Source of the DNA: Gammaproteobacteria bacterium | GTDB lineage: Bacteria; Pseudomonadota; Gammaproteobacteria; Steroidobacterales; Woeseiaceae | Direction: 5' to 3' | DNA: 36,498 nucleotides | Assembly: GCA_018677555.1 (NCBI GenBank) | Contig: JAHHOT010000264.1 | Coordinates: forward strand, 1-36,498 | In this document: one piece after another, positions 7,602 to 14,157 of the stretch | How the letters are laid out: every line of letters begins with the position of its first letter | Position numbering within the stretch: position 1 is the first letter of the stretch | The notes under the pieces: model-generated | Seen by the model: only the letters and a program-made list of their open reading frames with translations | Told to the model about the DNA's origin: nothing | Databases searched by the model: none | Position numbers and translations under genes: made by a program

Positions 7602-8593
7602 TGAAACGCCGGCGTAACGTAGAGGCGTTCAGCCTGTCCTTTCTGGACTGTATCTGCTGCGGATTCGGCGCGATCATCCTGCTGCTCGTGCTGAGCAAGA
7701 TCTACGAACCGGTGATCCTCGAGAAGACCGAGGAAGACCTGCAACAACTTATCGCAAAGTTACAGGAGGAGCTGTTCGACATTCGCGGCCAGACCACGGT
7801 AGTGACGCGTGCGCTGTCCACGGTCCGCCTGGAGACGTCTGAAACCAGGATGACGCTGGCGCAATTGCAGCGTGAGCTGAATGCGGTGCAAGGTCAGTAC
7901 GAGCTGATTAATCAGGACGATCCGCTGAAAAGTATCGATGAAGGCAAACTGCGCGCGGCGCGACAGCGATTGTCCGAAGAGATGAGGCGCCTGCGGCCGA
8001 ATTTTCGACGCGCGCCGGACGATGCCGTGGGCGGAATTCCGGTTGACAGCGAGTACATCATTTTCGTCATCGACACCTCCGGGAGTATGCAGTCGAAGTG
8101 GGGTTGGGCCGAGCAGAAATTGAGCGAGGTGCTCGACGTCTACCCGCGCGTCAAGGGGCTGCAGATTATGAACGACAACGGCACCTACATGTTTCCGCAG
8201 AATCGCGGCGTCTGGATCGACGATACGCCGCAGGTGCGGCAGGCGATTCGCAATACCATGCGCCAGTGGCAGCCGTTCAGCGACTCCGACCCGTCCGACG
8301 GCATTCAGTACGCGATCGAGACCTTCTGGGCGCCGGACAAAAAAGTCAGCATTTACGTGCTCGGGGATGAGTTCCAGGGCAACTCCATGGAGACCGTGTT
8401 GCGCAAGATCGACACGGTCAACGTCGAAGACGAGAACGGCAATCGTCGCGTACGAATCCATGCGATCGGTTTCCCGTATTCGTTTGGCGGCTCGAGCATC
8501 CCGCCGAGCTCGCAGCGATTTGCCGGTCTGATGCGCACGCTGTGTGAGCGCAACGGCGGCACATTCGTCGCGCTGACCCTGGCAGACCGCTAG
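7601..8593 (+). CDS. VWA-domain protein with ExbD/TolR-like N-terminal TM helix (paralogue 2)
   Basis: 330 residues; ATG 7601 overlaps the upstream stop (TGATG). The N-terminus mirrors the preceding gene: basic MKRRR, then FSLSFLDCICCGFGAIILLL with D16 in the same FLDC position and the same CGFGA tail. Residues 42-135 are helical, probably coiled coil. Residues 150-328 form a VWA domain with MIDAS motif DTSGS (158-162) and a later acidic position at VLGDEF (254-259); the middle Thr is not obvious and may be replaced by Ser in DPSDG. Sequence outside the N-terminal signature is well diverged from paralogue 1, so this is an old duplication. Its C-terminal region (RMHAIGFP-like strand, then ERNGGTFVALT) is typical of secreted VWA proteins. 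It probably forms a heterodimer with paralogue 1 inside the channel ring (inference). Confidence 0.9.
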   Translation: MKRRRNVEAFSLSFLDCICCGFGAIILLLVLSKIYEPVILEKTEEDLQQLIAKLQEELFDIRGQTTVVTRALSTVRLETSETRMTLAQLQRELNAVQGQYELINQDDPLKSIDEGKLRAARQRLSEEMRRLRPNFRRAPDDAVGGIPVDSEYIIFVIDTSGSMQSKWGWAEQKLSEVLDVYPRVKGLQIMNDNGTYMFPQNRGVWIDDTPQVRQAIRNTMRQWQPFSDSDPSDGIQYAIETFWAPDKKVSIYVLGDEFQGNSMETVLRKIDTVNVEDENGNRRVRIHAIGFPYSFGGSSIPPSSQRFAGLMRTLCERNGGTFVALTLADR

Positions 8594-8621
8594 CGCGAGC
8601 GAGCGTGCCGCTGCCAGAATT

Positions 8622-8642
8622 GGCCACAATTGATCGGTGGCC
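8622..8642. other. Perfect 6-bp inverted repeat between the VWA and ompA-like genes
   Basis: GGCCAC at 8622-8627 and GTGGCC at 8637-8642 are perfect inverted repeats with a 9-base loop, 29 bp after the VWA stop. No T-tract follows on either strand, so it is not a convincing intrinsic terminator; it could be a weak hairpin that trims the upstream message or an operator for the ompA-like gene. Low certainty. Confidence 0.25.
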
Positions 8643-8737
8643 TGCCATATCGGCGTCCCAATTCACACTGCATTTGACGGCTTAATAATCCCCGAAAGAG
8701 GCCAAATCCCTGGCCCGCAAGATCGGAGGAAGTCCAA

Positions 8738-9460
8738 ATGCAAAAGACCATCATTTTTTCAATCGTGGCCGGGTTGCTTGCCGCAGCGCCAGCTATGGCC
8801 AATTCATCCAAGGAAGAGAATATCGGCGTCGGTGCCGGTGCCATCGTGGGCGTTGCCGCCGGTGGTCCTGTCGGCCTTATCATCGGCGCCGCTATTGGTG
8901 CAAAAATCGGCGACGAATTCCACGAGCGCAACACGCAGGTGAGCGACCTCGGCGGTTCGCTCGAAGGTTCCGCATCTCGCGTGGCGCAACTGGAGGGCGA
9001 CGTCGAGTTTCTCAACAACGAGCTTGGCGAGATATCCAGCGAGCTGACTCGCGCCAAATCGATCGCGCGACCCGAATTGCTGGCGTTGATGCAGGCCGGC
9101 ATCGAAATGGACCTGTTGTTCCGCACCGACGAATACGTCCTGGCCGATACCACGGGCAGCCGTCTGACCGAACTCGCAGCAGCGCTTGCTGCGATGCCGG
9201 ACGTTTATGTGAAGCTGGACGGCTTTGCGGACGAGCGCGGCGACGAGACCTACAACCAGGTGCTGTCCGTCAAGCGGGCCGACCATGTCAGGGACGTACT
9301 GGTCAGCGGCGGCGTCGCGGAGGAGCGCATCATCGTAAACGCGCACGGCGAGTCGCCGGCCAGCGAGCAGAATGTCGACAGTTATGCGCTGGAGCGTCGC
9401 GTCAGCCTCACGCTGTACATCGATGAAACGCCGTCGTTCGCCTCCAACCCCGGCAACTGA
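8738..9460 (+). CDS. OmpA-family protein with glycine-zipper segment
   Basis: 240 residues; ATG 8738 follows GGAGGAAG. Residues 1-21 are a signal peptide (AAAPAMA-NSS). Residues 31-58 form a glycine-zipper stretch (GVGAGAIVGVAAGGPVGLI, then GAAIGAKIGDEF) expected to insert in or associate with a membrane. Residues 68-105 are likely coiled coil. Residues 122-226 are an OmpA C-terminal domain: DGFADERGDETYNQVLSVKR (161-180) and LERRVSLTLY (218-227) carry the Asp and Arg that bind diaminopimelate in this family. It should anchor the outer membrane or periplasm to peptidoglycan. The architecture resembles the sortase-associated PdsO-type OmpA proteins, but no sortase is in view. It lies 144 bp downstream of the VWA pair on the same strand and ends at a strong terminator, so a functional link to the upstream machine is plausible, not shown. 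Confidence 0.92.
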   Translation: MQKTIIFSIVAGLLAAAPAMANSSKEENIGVGAGAIVGVAAGGPVGLIIGAAIGAKIGDEFHERNTQVSDLGGSLEGSASRVAQLEGDVEFLNNELGEISSELTRAKSIARPELLALMQAGIEMDLLFRTDEYVLADTTGSRLTELAAALAAMPDVYVKLDGFADERGDETYNQVLSVKRADHVRDVLVSGGVAEERIIVNAHGESPASEQNVDSYALERRVSLTLYIDETPSFASNPGN

Positions 9461-9501
9461 TTCCACCCGTTCCCCAGGGACTCACCCCGAGTCTCCGCTC
9501 T

Positions 9502-9528
9502 GCCGGCCCGCAAGGGCCGGCTTTTTTT
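9502..9528 (+). terminator. Rho-independent terminator after the ompA-like gene
   Basis: An 8-bp perfect GC stem (GCCGGCCC at 9502-9509 paired with GGGCCGGC at 9514-9521), a GCAA tetraloop and seven T residues (9522-9528). It closes the plus-strand transcription unit 41 bp after the ompA-like stop codon. Confidence 0.92.
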
Positions 9529-9529
9529 G

Positions 9530-9700
9530 TGCAGGAACAGCGCCCCTGCCGCGACAATTGGAGCAAGGCGCGGTCGCGCCGAGGGCGGCGCTCCTACATT
9601 TGGCCCAGCGCTATTCGCGGGTTTCACGATTTGTACGAGCGGCGCCCCCGCCGCGACCACCACGAACGATCGGAGTCTCGCCGCAGGCGCCGCTGCTGCA
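9530..9700. repeat. REP-like array: four 26-bp palindromic units in two inverted pairs
   Basis: Four related 26-bp units lie at 9530-9555 (+), 9573-9598 (-), 9632-9657 (+) and 9675-9700 (-). In plus sense they begin TGTAGGAGCGGCGCC-like and end CCGCGAC-like. Against unit 3 I count 21, 22 and 19 identities of 26 for units 1, 2 and 4. Both pairs have exactly 17 bp between their members, and the units start 102 bp apart. Units 2 and 3 each fold into a 6-bp GC stem with a 4-base loop; the stem pair at unit positions 11 and 20 is G-C in one and C-G in the other, a compensatory change. This is how REP/BIME elements mobilised by RAYT (TnpA-REP) transposases look. With the terminator, the array fills most of the 337-bp gap before the pterin dehydratase gene; 9701-9797 shows nothing else I can name. 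Confidence 0.85.
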
Positions 9701-9797
9701 GAATAACGACATCGAGACCAGATCACGTCCCCGGCGTGCCACGTAAGCTTGCGACATGGGTGTACACTGGCGGCGTGTTGCAACGGGGGAGAGGGCA

Positions 9798-10139
9798 ATG
9801 AGCGACCTGCTGACAAAGCGCTGTGCGCCCTGCGAAGGTGGCGTGGAGCCACTGACGGAAGTAGCTGCGCAAAATATGCTCGGTGAGCTGCACCCGGACT
9901 GGCAGCTCAGCGACGACGCAAAGTGGATCTCGCGCGAGTTCGAATTTCCCGCATTTGCCCGCACCATCGCGTTCGTCAATGCCGTCGCCTGGATTGCGAC
10001 CACGGAAGGGCATCATCCCCGTTTGATCGTCGATTACGGGCGCTGCACCGTAAAATTTCGCACAACGGCAATCGACGGCTTGTCCGAAAACGACTTCATC
10101 TGCGCTGCGAAAGTCGATCGCGTGGCGGCCGATCAATGA
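9798..10139 (+). CDS. phhB: Pterin-4a-carbinolamine dehydratase
   Basis: 113 residues from ATG 9798, preceded by a purine-rich GGGGGAGAGGG ribosome site; upstream in-frame starts would extend into the intergenic region. It dehydrates 4a-hydroxytetrahydrobiopterin, recycling the pterin cofactor of aromatic amino-acid hydroxylases, in the cytoplasm. Family marks are the PDWQL strand near the start (HPDWQLSDD), FAFV-like helix (ARTIAFVNAVAWIATTEGHH), and the active-site HHP (EGHHPRLIVDYG) followed by the KFRT strand and DGLSENDFICAAKVD. The length fits the family. The stop overlaps the next ATG (ATGA). No phenylalanine hydroxylase gene is in the window, so the substrate pathway here is not confirmed. 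Confidence 0.95.
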   Translation: MSDLLTKRCAPCEGGVEPLTEVAAQNMLGELHPDWQLSDDAKWISREFEFPAFARTIAFVNAVAWIATTEGHHPRLIVDYGRCTVKFRTTAIDGLSENDFICAAKVDRVAADQ

Positions 10140-11113
10140 GTGCTGCCGCAGGCATCGACGATGTCAGGAGTGCTGCCCGGCGTCTGGCGGGCATCGCCGT
10201 TGAAACGCCGTTGCTGCGTCATCCCGACCTGGATGCAGCGGTCGGCGGTACAGTCCTGCTCAAACTGGAGAACCTGCAGACGACGGGCTCATTCAAGATT
10301 CGCGGCGCCTATAACCTGATGAGCCGGCTGACGCCGCAACAGGCGGAAGCCGGCATCGTGGCCTGGTCGTCGGGCAACCACGCGCAGGGCGTCGCGGCCG
10401 CGGGCGCAATGCTCGGTATCCGCACCGCAGTCGTCATGCCGGAGGATGCACCGAAAGCGAAAATCGCCCGCACCCGGCGTTTTGGCGGAGAAGCGATTCT
10501 TTACGATCGCTACACCGGTGACCGCGAAGTTATTGCGAAAGCGCTTGCGGCAGAGCGCGGTGCCGAGACCGTGCCGTCTTATGACCATCCGCACATCATA
10601 GCCGGGCAGGGCACCGTCGGCCTGGAGCTGATGCGGCAGGCGGCAGAGATGTCACTGGTTCCCGACCAGGTCCTCATTCCCTGCAGCGGCGGCGGTCTCA
10701 CGGCAGGCTGCGCAATCGCGATCAAGGACGCATCGCCATTGACCGGCGTACATCCCGTCGAACCCGCCGGTTTTGACGATACGGCACGCTCGCTGCTTTC
10801 CGGGCGCCGCGAGATCAATGCATCGAGCAGCCGTTCGATTTGTGACGCGCTCCAGGTAGCGACACCCGGCAACCTGACGTTCGAACTAAACCGGCACTTG
10901 CTGGGCGATGGCCTGGTCGTGACGGATGCAGAGGTTCGTGCCGCTATGCGCTTTGCGTTCCTGAACCTGAAGCTGGTCGTCGAGCCCGGTGGTGCAGCCG
11001 CGTTGGCCGCGCTGCTCAGCGGCAAGCTCGAAACACGCGGAAAAATTACCGCTGCGATCGTCAGCGGTGGCAATGTCGATACCGAGCTGTTTGCCGAAAT
11101 ACAGGCAGGCTGA
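10136..11113 (+). CDS. Threonine/serine dehydratase-like PLP enzyme
   Basis: 325 residues from ATG 10136, chosen because it overlaps the upstream stop by four bases; an open frame back to 9923 would run through the pterin dehydratase gene. It is a fold-type II PLP enzyme: TTGSFKIRGAYN carries the PLP lysine (K54), WSSGNHAQGVA is the substrate loop, PCSGGGLTAG is the phosphate-binding glycine loop, and VSGGNVD near the C-terminus contacts the pyridine ring. It lacks the C-terminal ACT domains of biosynthetic IlvA, so it is the short catabolic threonine/serine dehydratase or serine racemase type, giving 2-oxobutyrate or pyruvate plus ammonia. Proximity to acetolactate synthase genes would fit feeding isoleucine synthesis, but the orientation differs. 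Exact substrate is uncertain. Confidence 0.9.
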   Translation: MSAAAGIDDVRSAARRLAGIAVETPLLRHPDLDAAVGGTVLLKLENLQTTGSFKIRGAYNLMSRLTPQQAEAGIVAWSSGNHAQGVAAAGAMLGIRTAVVMPEDAPKAKIARTRRFGGEAILYDRYTGDREVIAKALAAERGAETVPSYDHPHIIAGQGTVGLELMRQAAEMSLVPDQVLIPCSGGGLTAGCAIAIKDASPLTGVHPVEPAGFDDTARSLLSGRREINASSSRSICDALQVATPGNLTFELNRHLLGDGLVVTDAEVRAAMRFAFLNLKLVVEPGGAAALAALLSGKLETRGKITAAIVSGGNVDTELFAEIQAG

Positions 11114-11139
11114 GCGCGCGTGTTGCTGCGTCAGCGGTA

Positions 11140-11907
11140 TCAGGATACGAAACTGAAGCGGTTTCGCTTGATCGGCGTCACATTACTCGGGCGGTCATAA
11201 TCGCCGGGCATGCCGCGGTGTTCGCGCCGATGCGGCCATGAATCCAGCCAGGTCATGATCTTGTTCAATTCATCGATGTCCTGGCGGATTCGGTAGGGCG
11301 GCAATTCACAGATCCCTATGCCTTCTTCGGCTGCATGAACGAAATTCTGACTGTCACGCAATATCGAGATGATCGGAATTCCGAGAGAGTCAAGGAAGCG
11401 CATGAGTTTTTGAAAACTCTTCGTATTCTGGCGGGTCCGATTCGCGACGACCGCCAGTTTGCGATCGCGGCGGTCGATTTTCGCCACCAGAAGTAGATCC
11501 GCGATGCAGCGCGACGCGGCATGAATATCGATCGATGACGGCAATACCGGCACCAGTATGCTGGTGGCGTCGCGTGTCATTTCGCGCAAATCGTCGTGCG
11601 TCAGGCTGGCCGGCGAGTCAACGATCAGGCTGGTCGAATCCGGCGGCACGCGCAGCTGCCAGCTGCGGGTTGCGCCCATGCTGCGCTTGAACGCAGCGAT
11701 TCCGTGTATCGGTGGCCGCGACGCTGCGCGCTTTTCCAGCCAGCGCATGGTCGACCCCTGCGGGTCGCAATCCATCACCGCGGGCACGGGGCCGCGCTGC
11801 GCATAGGCGGCGGCGATATTGGTCGCCAGGGTCGTCTTGCCGCAGCCGCCTTTCGGATTTAGAACGACGATGACGTTCAGATTGCTTCGGTTCGGCGTGA
11901 TCAGCAT
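11140..11907 (-). CDS. ParA/MinD-family P-loop ATPase (orphan)
   Basis: 255 residues from ATG 11907, which has GGGG/AGG just upstream; a longer frame to 12054 adds 49 basic, low-complexity residues that do not fit the family. It has the deviant Walker A motif KGGCGKTT (19-26), the A' motif DCDPQGS and Walker B LIVDSPA, so it is a dimerising, DNA- or membrane-binding positioning ATPase. The C-terminal tail (HRREHRGMPGDYDRP) is basic and probably flexible. No ParB-like gene or parS-like repeat is adjacent, so it is not an obvious chromosome partition locus; orphan ParAs of this size often position chemosensory arrays, secretion machines or carboxysomes. It is downstream of the acetolactate synthase large-subunit gene on the same strand, separated by 251 bp and a likely terminator, so it probably has its own promoter. 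Confidence 0.92.
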   Translation of the reverse strand: MLITPNRSNLNVIVVLNPKGGCGKTTLATNIAAAYAQRGPVPAVMDCDPQGSTMRWLEKRAASRPPIHGIAAFKRSMGATRSWQLRVPPDSTSLIVDSPASLTHDDLREMTRDATSILVPVLPSSIDIHAASRCIADLLLVAKIDRRDRKLAVVANRTRQNTKSFQKLMRFLDSLGIPIISILRDSQNFVHAAEEGIGICELPPYRIRQDIDELNKIMTWLDSWPHRREHRGMPGDYDRPSNVTPIKRNRFSFVS

Positions 11908-12073
11908 ACCTGCCCCGCAGAGTCCCTGTGATTGGCCGGACGCCCGCCGGCGGAGATCGCCGTGCCCGGCCCGGTATCGCTTATCAATATCGCCAAAGTG
12001 CTTTCCGTCGTCGCTGCGCCAGTTCACATAATACCTGACGCACCGCGCAAGCAAAGCCCTGGGGCAATATTTC

Positions 12074-12101
12074 TGGAAAGAAAATCAGGGCGTTGCCTGA
12101 T
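12074..12101 (-). terminator. Likely intrinsic terminator after the acetolactate synthase large-subunit gene
   Basis: Read on the minus strand, a 6-bp stem ATCAGG/CCTGAT (12096-12101 with 12084-12089) and 6-base loop are followed by TTTTCTTT. It lies 58 bp past the stop of the large-subunit gene and ahead of the parA-like gene. The stem is short, so efficiency may be partial. The remainder of the 251-bp gap (11908-12158) holds no gene I can support. Confidence 0.5.
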
Positions 12102-12158
12102 GTTATTCAAGTGAAGCACAAGCTATCATCGACGGCGGTCGCGCTCGCGGCATTTCGC

Positions 12159-14009
12159 TCAGAACATCTCGCTGGGTCCGGGCTGCTCGTCGTCCCGCTT
12201 GTCGCGACTCTTTATATAGTCGCCGGTAATCATCTTGTCATAACTCATTCCCGGACCGACCATCGGATACACACCCGCATCCGGGTCGATGATGACTTCC
12301 AGGAACGCGGGACCCTCAAAGTCGATGAACTCCCGTATGACTGCGGCCAGGCGGGACTGGTCATCCAGGCGCTGCGCGAAGCGGAATCCATCCGCTTCGG
12401 CGGTCTTCACGAAGTCCTTGCGGTGCAGCGACTTGTCGCTGCCCGACATACGGCCCTTGTAGTAGAGCTTCTGCCACTGCCGCACCATGCCGTCACCGAA
12501 ATTGTTGAAGACGATGATCTTCACCGGCAGGCCGTAGGTCGTGGCGGTCTCGAGTTCACCGATGTTCATGCGCATGCTGCCATCGCCGTCGATATCGATG
12601 ACCAGACGGTCAGGTTGCGCAAACTGTGCGCCGATCGCCGCCGGCAAGCCGAAGCCCATCGTGCCCATGCTCCCGGACGTCAACCACAGTCGCGGCTCTT
12701 TGAAATCGAAATACTGCGCCGCCCACATCTGGTGCTGACCGACGCCTGTTGCGATGATCGCCTTGCCGCCGGTGATACGATTGATTTCCTCGATGACCGC
12801 GTAAGGCTGGATCAGCGCGCTGTCCCGTTCGTAGTTCAGGCAGTGTTCGGCTTTGAGATGCGCGATGTGTTCGTGCCACGCATCGAACGATTTGTCGAAG
12901 CCGATTTTCCTGCCGTATTCACCCAGGTCCTCGAGGTCGCGTGCCAGCAAACCGACATTGTGCCAGTGTACGCTCTTGACCTTACCGACCTCTGAAATGT
13001 CGATATCGAGGTGCGCAATCTTTTTCGCATTGGGCGCGAAACGCGGCGGGTCACCGGCGACGCGATCGTCGAAGCGCGCCCCGATTGCGATCAGAAAATC
13101 GCAGTCTTCGACAGCGTAGTTCGCAAAAGCCATGCCGTGCATACCAAGCATGTGTAACGACAGCGGATGCGTGGTATCGCTGGCACCCAGTGCCATCAAG
13201 GTCGTCGCCACGGGAATGCCGTGCGCGTTTGCAAGGCGCCGCATCGCTTTGGTGGCGTTGCCATTGATGACACCGCCGCCGGCGTAAATAAGGGGTCGTT
13301 CGGATTCGGCGAGCATGCCGTAAAAGCGTTCGCAGGACTCGTCGCTGATGCGGTTTCCAGTCACGGACTGCAGCCGGTTGCGGTAACCCGTGAGCGGCAG
13401 CGCGCCGGATCCGGTGAAAACACCCTCCCAGTTCTGTATGTCCTTGGGAATGTCAATAACGACAGGACCTGGCCTGCCGGTACGCGCAATCTCGAAGGCC
13501 GATCGCATCGTGGCTTCCAGCAGTTCCGGGTCGGTGACCAGGAAGACGTGCTTCGCCACCGCGCCCATGATGGCGGACACGGGCGCTTCCTGAAACGCGT
13601 CCGTCCCGATTGCCTGCGTTGGCACCTGGCCGCAGATGACCACGATAGGTACGGAATCAGCCTGGCAGTCCCGTACCGGGGTCACGGTATTGGTGGCGCC
13701 GGGTCCGGACGTCACCATGACCACGCCTACCTTGCCGCTCGCCCGAGCATAGCCCGCAGCCATGAACCCGGCGCCCTGTTCGTTCGCCGGGACGATCAGC
13801 GGTATTGGCGATTTACCGTTCGCGAGGCGATTGTGGTCGTTATAGCGAAACACCGCGTCGTACGTCGGGAGAATCGCTCCGCCGCTATAGCCGAATATCG
13901 TGTCGACCTGTTCGTCGGCCAGGACCTGCACAACCATGTCGGCGCCCGTCATGCGGGTGCCGGCGAGTGGATGCTGCGGCTCCTCGGTAGTGGATGGCTG
14001 GCTGCTCAT
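12159..14009 (-). CDS. ilvB: Acetolactate synthase, large catalytic subunit
   Basis: 616 residues from ATG 14009 (AGGTCACAC before it). It condenses two pyruvates, or pyruvate with 2-oxobutyrate, in the first common step of valine, leucine and isoleucine synthesis. The TPP-binding PYR domain is at the N-terminus (FGYSGGAILPTYD), with the catalytic Glu in NEQGAGFMAAGYARASG and the ALS signature TSGPGATN. The FAD-associated middle domain has GARFDDRVAGD. The C-terminal PP domain carries GDGSMRMNIGEL and ends the TPP motif with NN. The stretch NNFGDGMVRQWQKLYYKGRM differs from the more usual NNRFLGMVRQWQ but keeps the key Trp of VRQW. The length is slightly above the usual 560-590 because of N- and C-terminal tails. 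Its partner regulatory subunit is encoded divergently, which is unusual. It could equally be named ilvI. Confidence 0.97.
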   Translation of the reverse strand: MSSQPSTTEEPQHPLAGTRMTGADMVVQVLADEQVDTIFGYSGGAILPTYDAVFRYNDHNRLANGKSPIPLIVPANEQGAGFMAAGYARASGKVGVVMVTSGPGATNTVTPVRDCQADSVPIVVICGQVPTQAIGTDAFQEAPVSAIMGAVAKHVFLVTDPELLEATMRSAFEIARTGRPGPVVIDIPKDIQNWEGVFTGSGALPLTGYRNRLQSVTGNRISDESCERFYGMLAESERPLIYAGGGVINGNATKAMRRLANAHGIPVATTLMALGASDTTHPLSLHMLGMHGMAFANYAVEDCDFLIAIGARFDDRVAGDPPRFAPNAKKIAHLDIDISEVGKVKSVHWHNVGLLARDLEDLGEYGRKIGFDKSFDAWHEHIAHLKAEHCLNYERDSALIQPYAVIEEINRITGGKAIIATGVGQHQMWAAQYFDFKEPRLWLTSGSMGTMGFGLPAAIGAQFAQPDRLVIDIDGDGSMRMNIGELETATTYGLPVKIIVFNNFGDGMVRQWQKLYYKGRMSGSDKSLHRKDFVKTAEADGFRFAQRLDDQSRLAAVIREFIDFEGPAFLEVIIDPDAGVYPMVGPGMSYDKMITGDYIKSRDKRDDEQPGPSEMF

Positions 14010-14062
14010 GTGTGACCTGGCGGGCGTAATACGCTGGTTTTTGGCGAGTGTTTACTAATTTT

Positions 14063-14077
14063 TATTGCATTGCAATA
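14063..14077. promoter_or_regulatory. 15-bp palindrome in the divergent ilv intergenic region
   Basis: TATTGCATTGCAATA is a perfect inverted repeat with 7-bp arms around a central T, located 53 bp from the large-subunit start and 80 bp from the small-subunit start. It sits in an AT-rich island (14051-14086) of an otherwise GC-rich region, where both promoters must lie. This fits an operator for a dimeric regulator controlling both directions; Lrp/AsnC-type control of ilvIH is known in enterics, but no regulator is identified here. Confidence 0.5.
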
Positions 14078-14113
14078 CTGAAAAACTTGAGCGACCATCC
14101 CAGTGCCGGGCGC

Positions 14114-14119
14114 TACAAT
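14114..14119 (+). promoter_or_regulatory. Possible -10 element for the ilvN-proBA-glpD unit
   Basis: TACAAT at 14114-14119 matches the sigma-70 -10 consensus at five of six positions and is 38 bp upstream of ATG 14158. No good -35 lies 16-18 bp upstream (TTGAGC at 14087 is 21 bp away), so the promoter would be weak or activator-dependent. Confidence 0.35.
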
Positions 14120-14157
14120 AGTTTCAATCGAATTTAGTTCAGCGAGTATCCGAGTCC

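Noticed and set aside
2-8593. Zorya-type anti-phage defence system
   Set aside because: Zorya also has a MotA-like channel, but its helicase/nuclease and ZorB-type OmpA partner are absent and the VWA, FHA and PEGA parts do not match.
9530-9700. CRISPR-like regularity
   Set aside because: Units alternate in orientation and are palindromic with unequal gaps (17, 33, 17 bp), which fits REP doublets, not a direct-repeat array.
12093-12995. 300-codon open frame on the plus strand
   Set aside because: It is antisense to the acetolactate synthase large-subunit gene, which has full family motifs.
13167-14015. 282-codon open frame on the plus strand
   Set aside because: Antisense shadow of the same acetolactate synthase gene; no domain seen.
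14087-14119. TTGAGC/TACAAT as a complete sigma-70 promoter
   Set aside because: The spacer would be 21 bp, too long; only the -10 is kept, at low confidence.
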